Source of the DNA: Oscillospiraceae bacterium
Lineage (GTDB): Bacteria; Bacillota_A; Clostridia; Oscillospirales; Oscillospiraceae
Length of the DNA: 17,485 nt
Direction: 5' to 3'
Assembly (NCBI GenBank): GCA_021771675.1
Contig: JAETOP010000082.1
Span: 1 to 17,485, forward strand
The notes beneath the pieces were generated by a model that saw only the letters and a program-made list of their open reading frames with translations, made no database searches and had not been told where the DNA came from. Each line of letters starts with the position of its first letter. Position 1 is the stretch's first letter. Shown here in pieces: positions 1 through 6,687 of this stretch. Position numbers and translations under genes: made by a program.

Positions 1-212
1 GAGCGGCGGTTGTGAAGGGCAAGCTGCTTTTCAAAATCCTGCAAAGAGAAGAAGGTATGGCAAGAGTAGAAGCGTTTCTGGTCTTCTCTGTGGCTGCGCT
101 CCACCTTGCCGTTGTGCCTGGGTGTGTATGGACGGATGAGTTTATGCCGGACACCCCGCGGCACAGCGGCAAGCAATTCTATAAATCGGCAAGCCGCACA
201 AAGCATTGGGTT
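1..212 (-). pseudogene. Transposase remnant, DDE integrase-core (IS481/IS3-like), C-terminal part
   Basis: Read on the minus strand, this stretch is an open frame from an ATG at 206 (stop codon at 213-215) running off the window edge. From about position 155 downward it encodes a typical integrase-core ending: GVRHKLIRPYTPRHNGKVER, followed by SHREDQKRFYSCHTFFSLQD. The Glu of KVERSHR is the expected third acidic residue of the DDE triad. The first two acidic residues and the DNA-binding N-terminus are absent, because the frame closes about 17 codons upstream of recognisable homology, so this copy is 5'-truncated. Its 3' end lies outside the window. Family knowledge: such enzymes move IS481- or IS3-like elements. 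I cannot tell which family from this piece. A plus-strand frame over the same bases (12-284) has no recognisable content. Confidence 0.75.
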
Positions 213-294
213 TTAACTAAAACGGTCAAAATTCAGTGCTTTTTATGCGTTTATATGGTCCGAAAAAGTGCGCTGGCGAAATAAAAATGGAATC

Positions 295-321
295 CGGATA
301 TCGCAGTTTCTATCATATCCG
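295..321 (-). terminator. Weak candidate terminator of the MATE gene
   Basis: CGGATAT (295-301) and ATATCCG (315-321) form a 7-bp stem with a 13-nt loop. Read on the minus strand the stem is followed, after seven bases, by TTTTTATTT. It lies 95 nt downstream of the MATE stop codon. The stem is AT-rich and the T run is displaced, so this is only a candidate. Nothing else in 213-415 looks like a gene. Confidence 0.3.
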
Positions 322-415
322 TCTTGAATATCTCTTCATGAGAGTCTGCTGATCCTTGCTGATCTATGCCCTTGGTATCCACCGTTTGAAACGCCGCAGG
401 CAGCTATATTCGAAT

Positions 416-1753
416 TCAGTTTTCCCAAGAAAGCAGATGTCTCTTTCGGAATATGTAATAAAGGATCCCAACCGTGTCAGCCATAGCCCAACCAATAGGC
501 ACCGACCACCAGATGCCGATCACACCGATCATCGGAACAGCCGACAGCGCATAGGCCAGGGTTACACGTATCCCCAGAGAAATGGCGGTAAGGGCCACGG
601 ACATGCCTGGCTTTCCCAGCGCCCGATACAGGCCGTACAGCAGGAAGAGGCAGCCGATCCCGCAGTAAAACATCCCTTCGATGCGCAGGTAGCGGACGCC
701 CTCCAGGATGATCCCGGTCTCGCTTTCTCCCACAAACAGCACCATCAGCGGATGGGCAAAAAAACACACCAGCGCGGATACCACCGCACAAAACAGCATG
801 GACGCACCCACCGCGCCCTTCAGGCCGGCACGGATGCGCGATTCCTTCTGCGCCCCGTAATTCTGCGCGATGAAGGTGGAAAAGGCATTGCCAAAATCCT
901 GCACAGGCATATAGGCGAAGGCGTCGATCTTCACTGCCGCCGCGAAAGCCGCCATGACCGTGGAACCGAAGCTGTTGACCAGCCCCTGCACCATGAGGAT
1001 GCCAAGATTCATGACAGACTGCTGAACACAGGTCAGAATGGAAAAACCGGCGATCTCCCGGACGCAGTTCCAACGGATGGAGCACCGGCCAGTCCGGAAC
1101 TGTGGACAGCGGAACCAGGCATACACGGCGATCCCGATACCGGAAATATACTGGGCGATCACCGTGGCCTCCGCCGCCCCTGTCACGCCCCGCTCAAAGC
1201 CCAAAACAAACCACAGGTCCAGTGCGATATTCAGCACGGCGGAGACAGCCAGAAATACGAGCGGCACCACGGAATTGCCCAACGCGCGCAGAAGTGATGC
1301 GAAATAATTGTACAGGAAGGTGGCGATAATGCCGCAGAAGATGACGGACAGGTATTCCCGCATGAGTCCCCACACCTCTGCCGGCACCCGTAGAAAACGC
1401 CGGAGAACGTCCAGCCCGGCAAAGGCAGCACCGCTCAGCAGGAGGGCCGCAAATGCGATCAGCACGAAGGATGCGCATGCCGCTTCCCGCAGGCCGGCTT
1501 CATCCCGCTGCCCAAATCGAATGGAAAACAGCGCACCGCTGCCCATGCAAAGTCCCAGCAGAATGGAGGTCAAAAAGGTCATCAGCGTGAAGGATGAGCC
1601 AACCGCTGCCAGAGCGTTCTTTCCTAAGAACTGCCCAACGATCAATGTGTCCGCGATGTTATAGCATTGCTGCAGCAGGTTTCCCAGAATCATGGGGACC
1701 GCGAAAAGCAGCATGGAACGCATGACCGGTCCTTGAGTCAGATCTCCATTCAT
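416..1753 (-). CDS. MATE family multidrug/sodium antiporter efflux protein
   Basis: A 445-residue integral membrane protein of the MATE family, which exports drugs or metabolites against an H+ or Na+ gradient across the cytoplasmic membrane. The N-terminus (MNGDLTQGPVMRSMLLFAVP) and the motif QQCYNIADTLIVGQFLG near residues 28-45 are the MATE signature. The length and the string of hydrophobic segments fit the usual twelve helices in two similar halves. The second-half motif VKIDAFAYMPVQDFGNAFST is also typical. The start is fixed by GGAGG at 1761-1765, seven bases before the ATG. It is transcribed divergently from an Lrp/AsnC regulator, which suggests local control, possibly by an amino-acid-like ligand (inference). 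The substrate cannot be predicted. Confidence 0.93.
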   Translation of the reverse strand: MNGDLTQGPVMRSMLLFAVPMILGNLLQQCYNIADTLIVGQFLGKNALAAVGSSFTLMTFLTSILLGLCMGSGALFSIRFGQRDEAGLREAACASFVLIAFAALLLSGAAFAGLDVLRRFLRVPAEVWGLMREYLSVIFCGIIATFLYNYFASLLRALGNSVVPLVFLAVSAVLNIALDLWFVLGFERGVTGAAEATVIAQYISGIGIAVYAWFRCPQFRTGRCSIRWNCVREIAGFSILTCVQQSVMNLGILMVQGLVNSFGSTVMAAFAAAVKIDAFAYMPVQDFGNAFSTFIAQNYGAQKESRIRAGLKGAVGASMLFCAVVSALVCFFAHPLMVLFVGESETGIILEGVRYLRIEGMFYCGIGCLFLLYGLYRALGKPGMSVALTAISLGIRVTLAYALSAVPMIGVIGIWWSVPIGWAMADTVGILYYIFRKRHLLSWEN

Positions 1754-1793
1754 CCCAAGTCCTCCAAAAAGAAAGATTTATCTTACGTTTCGC

Positions 1794-1809
1794 AATCATT
1801 ATAGTGATT
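1794..1809. promoter_or_regulatory. Candidate operator palindrome over the MATE -10 box
   Basis: AATCA (1794-1798) and TGATT (1805-1809) are perfect 5-bp arms around a 6-bp AT-rich centre, and they straddle the -10 box of the MATE promoter. A regulator bound here would block that promoter. The adjacent Lrp/AsnC protein is the obvious candidate, but no binding is shown. Confidence 0.4.
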
Positions 1810-1826
1810 CTCTTTTCTAAAGTCAA
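1798..1826 (-). promoter_or_regulatory. MATE promoter
   Basis: On the minus strand TTGACT (1826-1821), a 17-bp spacer and a perfect TATAAT (1803-1798) form a near-consensus sigma-A promoter. The expected start of transcription is about 35 bases ahead of the MATE start codon. Confidence 0.75.
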
Positions 1827-1833
1827 TCTTTCA

Positions 1834-1862
1834 TTTACATTTCGTGTAATAGCTGATATGAT
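1834..1862 (+). promoter_or_regulatory. Promoter of the Lrp/AsnC regulator
   Basis: TTTACA (1834-1839), a 17-bp spacer and TATGAT (1857-1862) precede the regulator's ATG at 1897 by a short leader. The -35 box lies 8 bp from the -35 box of the divergent MATE promoter, so the two promoters are nearly back to back. Confidence 0.65.
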
Positions 1863-1896
1863 AAGGCTGAAATCATGCACGAAAGAAGGTTCCTAT

Positions 1897-2355
1897 ATGT
1901 TTTTGGAAGGCTTGGATGCGTTGGACCGGAAAATCATCCAGCTGCTGATCAAAAACGCCCGTATCTCCTATTCGGACATCGGGCAGGAGGTGGGGATCTC
2001 CCGGGTGGCGGTAAAAGCACGTATCCAAGCTTTGGAGCAGCGGGGCATTATCGAGGAATATACCACCATCATCAACCCCCAGAAGATCAGCGGTGCAGTG
2101 TCCTGCTATTTTGAGATCGAGACTCTGCCGGACACGCTGTCTGAAGTGACGGAGACATTAAAGCAGAACGAGGTCATTACGCAGGTCTACCGGGTGACAG
2201 GAAAAAACAAACTCCATGTTCACGCAGTGGCTGCCTCCAGCGAAGAAATGGAAAACCTGGTCCGAGAAGTCATCGACCCGCTGCCCGGCGTGGTCAGCTG
2301 CGGGTGCAACATTATTCTGTCCCGGATCAAAGATATCAAGGGGCTGCGCCTCTGA
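1897..2355 (+). CDS. Lrp/AsnC family transcriptional regulator
   Basis: A 152-residue protein of standard Lrp/AsnC size. Residues 5-55 are the winged helix-turn-helix (LDALDRKIIQLLIKNARISY, then SDIGQEVGISRVAVKARIQA). Residues 66-145 are the RAM ligand-binding and oligomerisation domain, with the typical VYRVTGKNKLHVHAVA segment. These proteins bind DNA as dimers to octamers and respond to amino acids or related small molecules. I chose the ATG at 1897 because AGAAGG lies eight bases upstream. The frame can be read back to 1804, but that part runs through the promoter and has no family similarity. The gene is divergent from the MATE pump and most likely controls it and itself. Confidence 0.92.
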   Translation: MFLEGLDALDRKIIQLLIKNARISYSDIGQEVGISRVAVKARIQALEQRGIIEEYTTIINPQKISGAVSCYFEIETLPDTLSEVTETLKQNEVITQVYRVTGKNKLHVHAVAASSEEMENLVREVIDPLPGVVSCGCNIILSRIKDIKGLRL

Positions 2356-2499
2356 ACAGTATGTTTTGCGCAATCTTCTGCTATAACTGCGCCTCCTTAT
2401 GCGAAAGGAAGCGGGTGCCCTTCTCTGAATGTGCAAAAAAGCCAAGCCATTGCGCTTCCGATCTTCTCATAAACTTCAACTTCCGTATGGCTGAGTGTT

Positions 2500-2525
2500 A
2501 TGTTATAATAGGTTTGATATAACAT
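2500..2525. promoter_or_regulatory. Promoter/operator upstream of gntR
   Basis: ATGTTATA (2500-2507) and TATAACAT (2518-2525) are perfect 8-bp inverted arms 10 bp apart. The left arm contains an extended -10 promoter element TGTTATAAT (2501-2509) without a good -35 box. The layout fits an autoregulated GntR promoter in which the repressor sits on the -10 region. This is inference from position only. Confidence 0.45.
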
Positions 2526-2529
2526 TTTG

Positions 2530-2579
2530 TATCGCTGATTTTCTTGACTCAGAATGGGATCCTAAAATAATCGGCGATA
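2530..2579 (+). promoter_or_regulatory. Second candidate gntR promoter inside a long inverted repeat
   Basis: TATCGCTGATT (2530-2540) pairs with AATCGGCGATA (2569-2579) at 10 of 11 positions. Between and over the right arm are TTGACT (2544-2549), a 16-bp spacer and AATAAT (2566-2571), a plausible sigma-A promoter for the regulator starting at 2618. The repeat could be an operator or an RNA hairpin. The sequence does not decide. Confidence 0.35.
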
Positions 2580-2617
2580 TATCAGGTGGAAAAATCGGTT
2601 TTTGAAAGGAGTGCAAA

Positions 2618-3334
2618 ATGGGGCAGTTATCCAATATTAAGAATCAGGCGCTTACCGAGCGGATAGAAGAACGGCTTTTCCAGTATATTCTTGATGAAAA
2701 GCTGCCGGTTGGAACCAAACTGCCAAATGAATACCAACTGGCAAATCAGTTTGATGTCAGCCGGGGAACGATCCGCGAAGCAGTAAAACTCTTGGTTTCC
2801 CGTGGGATCTTGAATGTTAAGCACGGTTCCGGCACTTATATTGCCTCGACAACACCTCTTCGTGAAGACCTTCTGGGACTGAAGGCAATTGAGGATAAGT
2901 TTCAACTGGCGCTGGATCTGACGGACGTGCGGCTGATGCTGGAGCCGACCATTGCTGAAATGGCCGCCCTCAATCGTACCGACGAGGAGATCGAACTCTT
3001 AGTAAAATATTGTGATGCTGTTCGTAAAAAAATCGAAGCCGGAGCGGATTATTTGAATGAGGATGTCATATTCCATTCATATATCGCCAAGTGTTCCCAC
3101 AATATGGTGGTCGAGCCCCTGATCCCTATTATCGACGCGGCAGTCATCCTGATCGCCAACATAACCCGTAAAGAGCTTCTGGAGGCAACCATCGAGACTC
3201 ACGACCAGGTGGTGCACTGCATTATCGATCAGGATTCCATGGGCGCGCGGGCCGCTATGTCCATGCATCTGGCCCTGAACCGAAATGTCATCAAGCAGGA
3301 ATACAAAAAAAACCGAAAACAGCGATCGAGCTAA
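2618..3334 (+). CDS. GntR family regulator, FadR subfamily (FCD domain)
   Basis: A 238-residue DNA-binding regulator. Residues 8-78 are the GntR winged helix (PNEYQLANQFDVSRGTIREA, then the wing LNVKHGSGTYI). Residues 97-225 are the all-helical FCD effector domain. The putative metal ligands Asp149, His153 (EDVIFH), His195 (ETHDQ) and His217 (MHLAL) are all present, so it is likely to bind a carboxylate-type effector through a metal. FadR-type members commonly control aldonate and uronate catabolism (DgoR, UxuR, ExuR), and the dgoD-TRAP-aldolase genes follow directly. I therefore infer it represses them in the absence of the aldonate or its keto-deoxy product. The start is supported by AAAGGAG seven bases before ATG. 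It has its own terminator. Confidence 0.93.
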   Translation: MGQLSNIKNQALTERIEERLFQYILDEKLPVGTKLPNEYQLANQFDVSRGTIREAVKLLVSRGILNVKHGSGTYIASTTPLREDLLGLKAIEDKFQLALDLTDVRLMLEPTIAEMAALNRTDEEIELLVKYCDAVRKKIEAGADYLNEDVIFHSYIAKCSHNMVVEPLIPIIDAAVILIANITRKELLEATIETHDQVVHCIIDQDSMGARAAMSMHLALNRNVIKQEYKKNRKQRSS

Positions 3335-3359
3335 AACGCTTAGACCGGTCAGCCCCGTC

Positions 3360-3410
3360 AGGAGCCATTTCAAAACCATTGCCGTTTTGGAATGGCTCCT
3401 TTTCTATTTT
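3360..3410 (+). terminator. Intrinsic terminator after gntR
   Basis: AGGAGCCATTTCAAAAC (3360-3376) pairs with GTTTTGGAATGGCTCCT (3384-3400) over 17 positions with only one G-T wobble. It has a 7-nt loop and is followed by TTTCTATTTT. This separates the regulator from the catabolic genes. Confidence 0.9.
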
Positions 3411-3618
3411 GCCTGAGCGGTGCCCTTGTCCGTTCCGGACACCAACACCCTTCAGACGATCCCGGCACTTTCAAATGCTAAAGTCATCCAACAACTTTTA
3501 TATTCGAAATCCGAGAAAAGCTTGATTTTAGGTGGTAAACGGCGAAATATCAGCGTATTTTTATGCAAAATAACCAGCAGAAACTGGTTTTTCTATTAAA
3601 AAGTAGAAATGATTTCGG

Positions 3619-3627
3619 ACAACTTGT
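3619..3627. promoter_or_regulatory. Candidate operator over the dgoD -35 box
   Basis: ACAACTTGT is a perfect 4-bp palindrome around one base and overlaps the -35 element. It is short, so chance is possible. It would be a fitting repressor site for the GntR protein encoded just upstream. Confidence 0.25.
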
Positions 3628-3652
3628 AACGCCATTTTTCAAAATTTATAAT
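3624..3652 (+). promoter_or_regulatory. dgoD promoter
   Basis: TTGTAA (3624-3629), a 17-bp spacer and a perfect TATAAT (3647-3652). Transcription would begin near 3659, giving a leader of about 180 nt before dgoD. This is the only near-consensus promoter I see ahead of the catabolic genes, so it may drive a long transcript. Confidence 0.7.
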
Positions 3653-3714
3653 CAAGCTGTAAACAGGACATGAAGAAAATGTTTCGTATAAATTCATTCT
3701 GCCGAAAAAACAAA

Positions 3715-3775
3715 GCACCTTTCAATGATGTATACCGGCCGGATCACTTTTGAGAGATCCAGTACGGAAAGGTGC
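3715..3775 (+). promoter_or_regulatory. Nested hairpin in the dgoD leader
   Basis: GCACCTTTC (3715-3723) is a perfect complement of GAAAGGTGC (3767-3775). Inside it GGATC (3741-3745) pairs with GATCC (3756-3760). The structure sits in the predicted leader RNA, 61 bases before the start codon, and has no T tract after it, so it is not a terminator. It matches no riboswitch class I recognise. Confidence 0.45.
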
Positions 3776-3836
3776 GTCTCAGCAACACAGCGATGTCCGC
3801 GGTGCGGAAAAAATAAATCAGGAAAGTGTGGTCATC

Positions 3837-4985
3837 ATGAAAATTACTGCTGTTAACACTTACTATGTCCGGCCCAGATGGGGGTTTGTAGAGATTGAAA
3901 CCGATGAGGGTTACACCGGTTGGGGAGAAGCTGTACTGGAAGGACATGCTGACGCTGTACTGGCCTGCGTGAACGAGTATAAGCCCTACCTGATCGGCCA
4001 TGATCCCTCCCGCATTGAGGATCTGAACGCAACGATCGTCCGTGCCGGCTTCTATCGCGGCGGCGGCGTTCTGATGAGCGCGCTGTCCGGCATCGATCAG
4101 GCGCTGTGGGATATCAAGGGCAAGGTCTTCAACGCCCCCGTTTACGAACTGATGGGCGGCAAGTGCCGTGATCGGATCCGTGTTTACTCCTGGATCGGCG
4201 GTGACCGTCCCGCTGATACCGGCGCAATGGCCAAGGAGCGCATGGACGCCGGCTTCAGCGCCATTAAAATGAATGCGACTGAAGAGCTGCAGATGATCGA
4301 CACCTATGAAAAGGTTGATGCCGTTTTGGAGCGTGTGGCCGCCATCCGTGAGGCCTGCGGCAAATACTTCGGCATCGCCATTGACTTCCATGGCCGTGTA
4401 CATAAGCCCATGGCAAAGATCCTTGCCAAGAAGCTGGAAGAGTTCGATCCCATGTTCATCGAAGAGCCTGTTCTGTGCGAGAACATGGAGTGCTTCAAGG
4501 AGATTGCCGCCTGCTGCAACATTCCCATCGCCACAGGTGAACGTCTTTTCAGCAAGTATGACTTCAAGCGCCTGCTGCAGGCCGGCGGTGTGGACATTAT
4601 CCAGCCGGATCTGAGCCATGCGGGCGGCATTACAGAGGTCAAGAAGATCGCCTCCATGGCTGAGGCCTATGACGTTGCGCTGGCTCCGCACTGCCCCCTC
4701 GGTCCCATTGCGCTGAGCGCCTGCCTGCAGGTGGACGCCACCAGCTACAATGCGGTCATTCAGGAGCAGTCCATCGGCATTCACTACAATGTCGGCAAAG
4801 AGGTTCTGGATTACGCTCTCAATCGTGAGGATTTCCGTTTCGAGAACGGCTTTGTGAAGATGCCCGCCAAGCCCGGTCTGGGTGTCGAGGTCAACAAGGC
4901 GCTGGTGCTGGAGGAAAACGAGCATCCTCACCAGTGGAAGAACCCTGTCTGGCGTCACCCTGACGGTTCTGTGGCTGAGTGGTAA
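3837..4985 (+). CDS. dgoD: D-galactonate dehydratase
   Basis: A 382-residue enolase-superfamily enzyme of the mandelate racemase group, the same length as E. coli DgoD and alignable throughout. It dehydrates D-galactonate to 2-keto-3-deoxy-D-galactonate in the cytoplasm, with Mg2+. Metal ligands fall at Asp183 (IDFHGR), Glu209 (FIEEPV) and Glu235 (ATGERLF). The catalytic histidines are His185 and His285 (APHCPLGP), and Glu310 ([10 protein letters not shown]) completes the site. The C-terminus ([14 protein letters not shown]) is also characteristic. I start at 3837 because [15 protein letters not shown] matches the family N-terminus. The in-frame codons back to 3750 lie in the structured leader. 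It is the first gene after the promoter at 3624-3652. Confidence 0.95.
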   Translation: MKITAVNTYYVRPRWGFVEIETDEGYTGWGEAVLEGHADAVLACVNEYKPYLIGHDPSRIEDLNATIVRAGFYRGGGVLMSALSGIDQALWDIKGKVFNAPVYELMGGKCRDRIRVYSWIGGDRPADTGAMAKERMDAGFSAIKMNATEELQMIDTYEKVDAVLERVAAIREACGKYFGIAIDFHGRVHKPMAKILAKKLEEFDPMFIEEPVLCENMECFKEIAACCNIPIATGERLFSKYDFKRLLQAGGVDIIQPDLSHAGGITEVKKIASMAEAYDVALAPHCPLGPIALSACLQVDATSYNAVIQEQSIGIHYNVGKEVLDYALNREDFRFENGFVKMPAKPGLGVEVNKALVLEENEHPHQWKNPVWRHPDGSVAEW

Positions 4986-5010
4986 TTCCCCTTTTTGATA
5001 TTTTATTGAG

Positions 5011-5023
5011 TGCGCTTTGCGCA
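5011..5023 (+). other. Small intercistronic hairpin
   Basis: TGCGC-TTT-GCGCA, a 5-bp stem in the 51-bp gap between dgoD and the ABC ATPase, just before its ribosome binding site. There is no T tract and no convincing promoter in the gap, so read-through from dgoD is likely. Confidence 0.4.
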
Positions 5024-5036
5024 GAGGCGGATACAA

Positions 5037-5984
5037 ATGATGATTGAAGCGGTCCATCTGACAAAACAATATGGTGCTGCCAAAGCGCTATTCGATGCGA
5101 ATTTTACGATTGAAAAAGGTGAGATCGTGGGATTTCTCGGCCCCAATGGAGCCGGGAAATCCACCACGATGAATCTGCTGTGCGGTTATCTGACGCCCTC
5201 CTGGGGCCAGGTCCGGATCGCCGGTGTCGATATGGCGGAGAGCCCTTTGGAAGCCAAGCGGCATATCGGTTATCTGCCGGAGGTCCCTCCTCTGTATATG
5301 GACATGACGGTGGCGGAGCAGCTGGAATTCGCCTGCGAGCTGCGGGGGCTCCGGATGAAAAAGCCCCAGCTGCGGGCTTACATTGATGATCTCTGCACAC
5401 GTACCCAGATCCTGGACACCCGGGACCGCCTGATCCGAAACCTGTCCAAGGGCTACCGCCAGCGTGTGGCTGTGACACAGCTGCTGGTCGGTGAGCCGGA
5501 GATCCTGATCCTGGACGAGCCGACTGTGGGCCTGGACCCCCGGCAGATCCGGGAATTCCGGGAGCTGCTGAGCGATTTGAGCAAGGAACACACGATCATC
5601 CTCTCCTCCCACATTCTCTCGGAGATCAGTTCCGTATGCAGCCGCATCCTTGTGTTCTGTGAGGGAATGCTCATCGCGGACGGTCAGCCTCAGCAGCTGC
5701 AGGAGCAGCTGTCCGGGTGCCGTATGCTGGAAGCAGAGATCAGCGGCGATGCCGAAGGGATAGGCGCACTGCTCCGCAGCATTCCCGAGGTGCTGGCGGT
5801 GGAGGAACTGGAGAACGGGGCTTACCGGGTATCGCACCGGGCAGGCACGGATATCCGCGGCGCCCTATACCGGGCGCTGCGTGCCACCGACTATGAACTG
5901 CTGATGATGAAGCCGGAGGAGGTCTCGCTGGAGAGCCTGTACCTCCGCATTACCGAAAACGAACAGGAGACAACGGGATCATGA
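5037..5984 (+). CDS. ABC transporter ATP-binding protein, GldA-like (ABC-2 exporter)
   Basis: A 315-residue ATPase. It has Walker A GPNGAGKST (residues 35-43), the ABC signature LSKGYRQ (136-142), Walker B ILILDEP (156-162) and the switch histidine His192 (SSHILSE). The Q-loop position reads YLPEVPPLY, with Glu in place of Gln, as is usual for GldA/CcmA-type ABC-2 ATPases. Residues 225-315 form a C-terminal extension typical of these proteins. It powers the membrane protein encoded immediately downstream, overlapping it by ATGA at 5981-5984. I chose ATG 5037 because GAGG lies nine bases before it; ATG 5040 is an alternative. Bacteroidetes GldA works in gliding motility, but in Firmicutes the substrate of this module is not known. 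Confidence 0.9.
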   Translation: MMIEAVHLTKQYGAAKALFDANFTIEKGEIVGFLGPNGAGKSTTMNLLCGYLTPSWGQVRIAGVDMAESPLEAKRHIGYLPEVPPLYMDMTVAEQLEFACELRGLRMKKPQLRAYIDDLCTRTQILDTRDRLIRNLSKGYRQRVAVTQLLVGEPEILILDEPTVGLDPRQIREFRELLSDLSKEHTIILSSHILSEISSVCSRILVFCEGMLIADGQPQQLQEQLSGCRMLEAEISGDAEGIGALLRSIPEVLAVEELENGAYRVSHRAGTDIRGALYRALRATDYELLMMKPEEVSLESLYLRITENEQETTGS

Positions 5985-6682
5985 GGGCTGTGTATCGCAA
6001 AGAGATGCGTCAGTACTTCCATTCCGTCATCGGATATGTGTTTCTGGCCATCTTTCTCTTTATCAACGCGTTTTACTTCCTGCTTCAGAATCTGTTGACC
6101 CGCAGCGGCGACATCACGGACTATTTTCAGGCGACCATCACGCTGGAGATGTTCTTGATGCCCATGCTGACCATGCGGAGCTTTTCAGAGGAGAAAAAGC
6201 AGAAAACGGATCTGCTTCTGTATACCATGCCGGTGGACTGCACGCATGTGGTGCTGGCAAAATTTCTGGCAGCAGAGAGCATGTTCCTGTTGGGACTTGC
6301 GGTAACGCTGGCATTTCCGGTGATCCTGGCGCTGTGCGGCAGCGTGCAGATCTGGATCACGCTGGGCAATTACATTGGCATCATCCTGTTGATGAGCGCC
6401 TTCATTGCCATTGGGATCTTCGTTTCCGCTCTGACGGAAAACCAGATCGTCTCAGCGATCATCTCCTATGTTCTGATTTTCGCGCTCTGGTATTCCTACG
6501 GCCTTGGCTCGGCGATCCAAGATCCGCTGCTGCTGGCACTTTTTAACAAGCTGTCCCTCATGCAGATGTACTATGAACTGGCCTTGGGCATTCTGAATCC
6601 CGCCGGCATTGCTCTGAATCTGGCGATCACCGCCGTTTTCCTGCTTTTGACCACCGCGGCCGTGCGGGGAAAGAGAGGGTGA
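5981..6682 (+). CDS. ABC-2 type permease, GldF-like
   Basis: A 233-residue inner-membrane protein with about six hydrophobic segments. It starts with the amphipathic MRAVYRKEMRQYFHSVIGYV, typical of ABC-2 permeases. The motif LTMRSFSEEKKQKTDLLLYT (near residues 64-83) is the hallmark of GldF-like permeases. It overlaps the ATPase gene by four bases, and its stop codon overlaps or adjoins the next start, so the four genes are translationally coupled. With the ATPase and the GldG-like protein it should form an export complex. Cargo unknown. Confidence 0.88.
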   Translation: MRAVYRKEMRQYFHSVIGYVFLAIFLFINAFYFLLQNLLTRSGDITDYFQATITLEMFLMPMLTMRSFSEEKKQKTDLLLYTMPVDCTHVVLAKFLAAESMFLLGLAVTLAFPVILALCGSVQIWITLGNYIGIILLMSAFIAIGIFVSALTENQIVSAIISYVLIFALWYSYGLGSAIQDPLLLALFNKLSLMQMYYELALGILNPAGIALNLAITAVFLLLTTAAVRGKRG

Positions 6683-6687
6683 GCGCC

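Larger units (their letters stand above)
3411..3836. other. Regulatory gap between gntR and dgoD
   Basis: No gene is seen here. It holds a small hairpin (TGTCCG 3427-3432 with CGGACA 3436-3441) and a terminator-like stem AACCAG/CTGGTT (3572-3577 and 3584-3589) followed by TTTCTATT. It also holds the dgoD promoter and a structured leader, listed separately. The AT-rich stretch 3480-3700 contrasts with the GC-rich coding DNA around it and is the natural place for operators of the upstream GntR regulator. Confidence 0.6.

Noticed and set aside
12..284. 90-codon open frame on the plus strand at the left edge
   Set aside because: The minus strand of the same bases encodes recognisable transposase sequence; this frame does not resemble any protein.
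356..1297. 313-codon open frame on the plus strand over the MATE gene
   Set aside because: Antisense to the MATE gene. The composition is rich in His, Arg and Gln and it has no ribosome binding site.
3572..3600. Terminator-like stem AACCAG/CTGGTT with T-rich tail
   Set aside because: The stem is only 6 bp, the tail is broken (TTTCTATT), and a strong terminator already exists at 3360-3410. Not called as a terminator.
4986..5036. Separate promoter for the ABC module between dgoD and the ATPase
   Set aside because: TTGATA and TTGAGT are present but no -10 box stands at an acceptable distance.
3744..5069. 441-codon open frame on the minus strand over dgoD
   Set aside because: Antisense to an enzyme whose catalytic residues are all identified. 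The frame runs through the promoter-leader region and has no recognisable domain.
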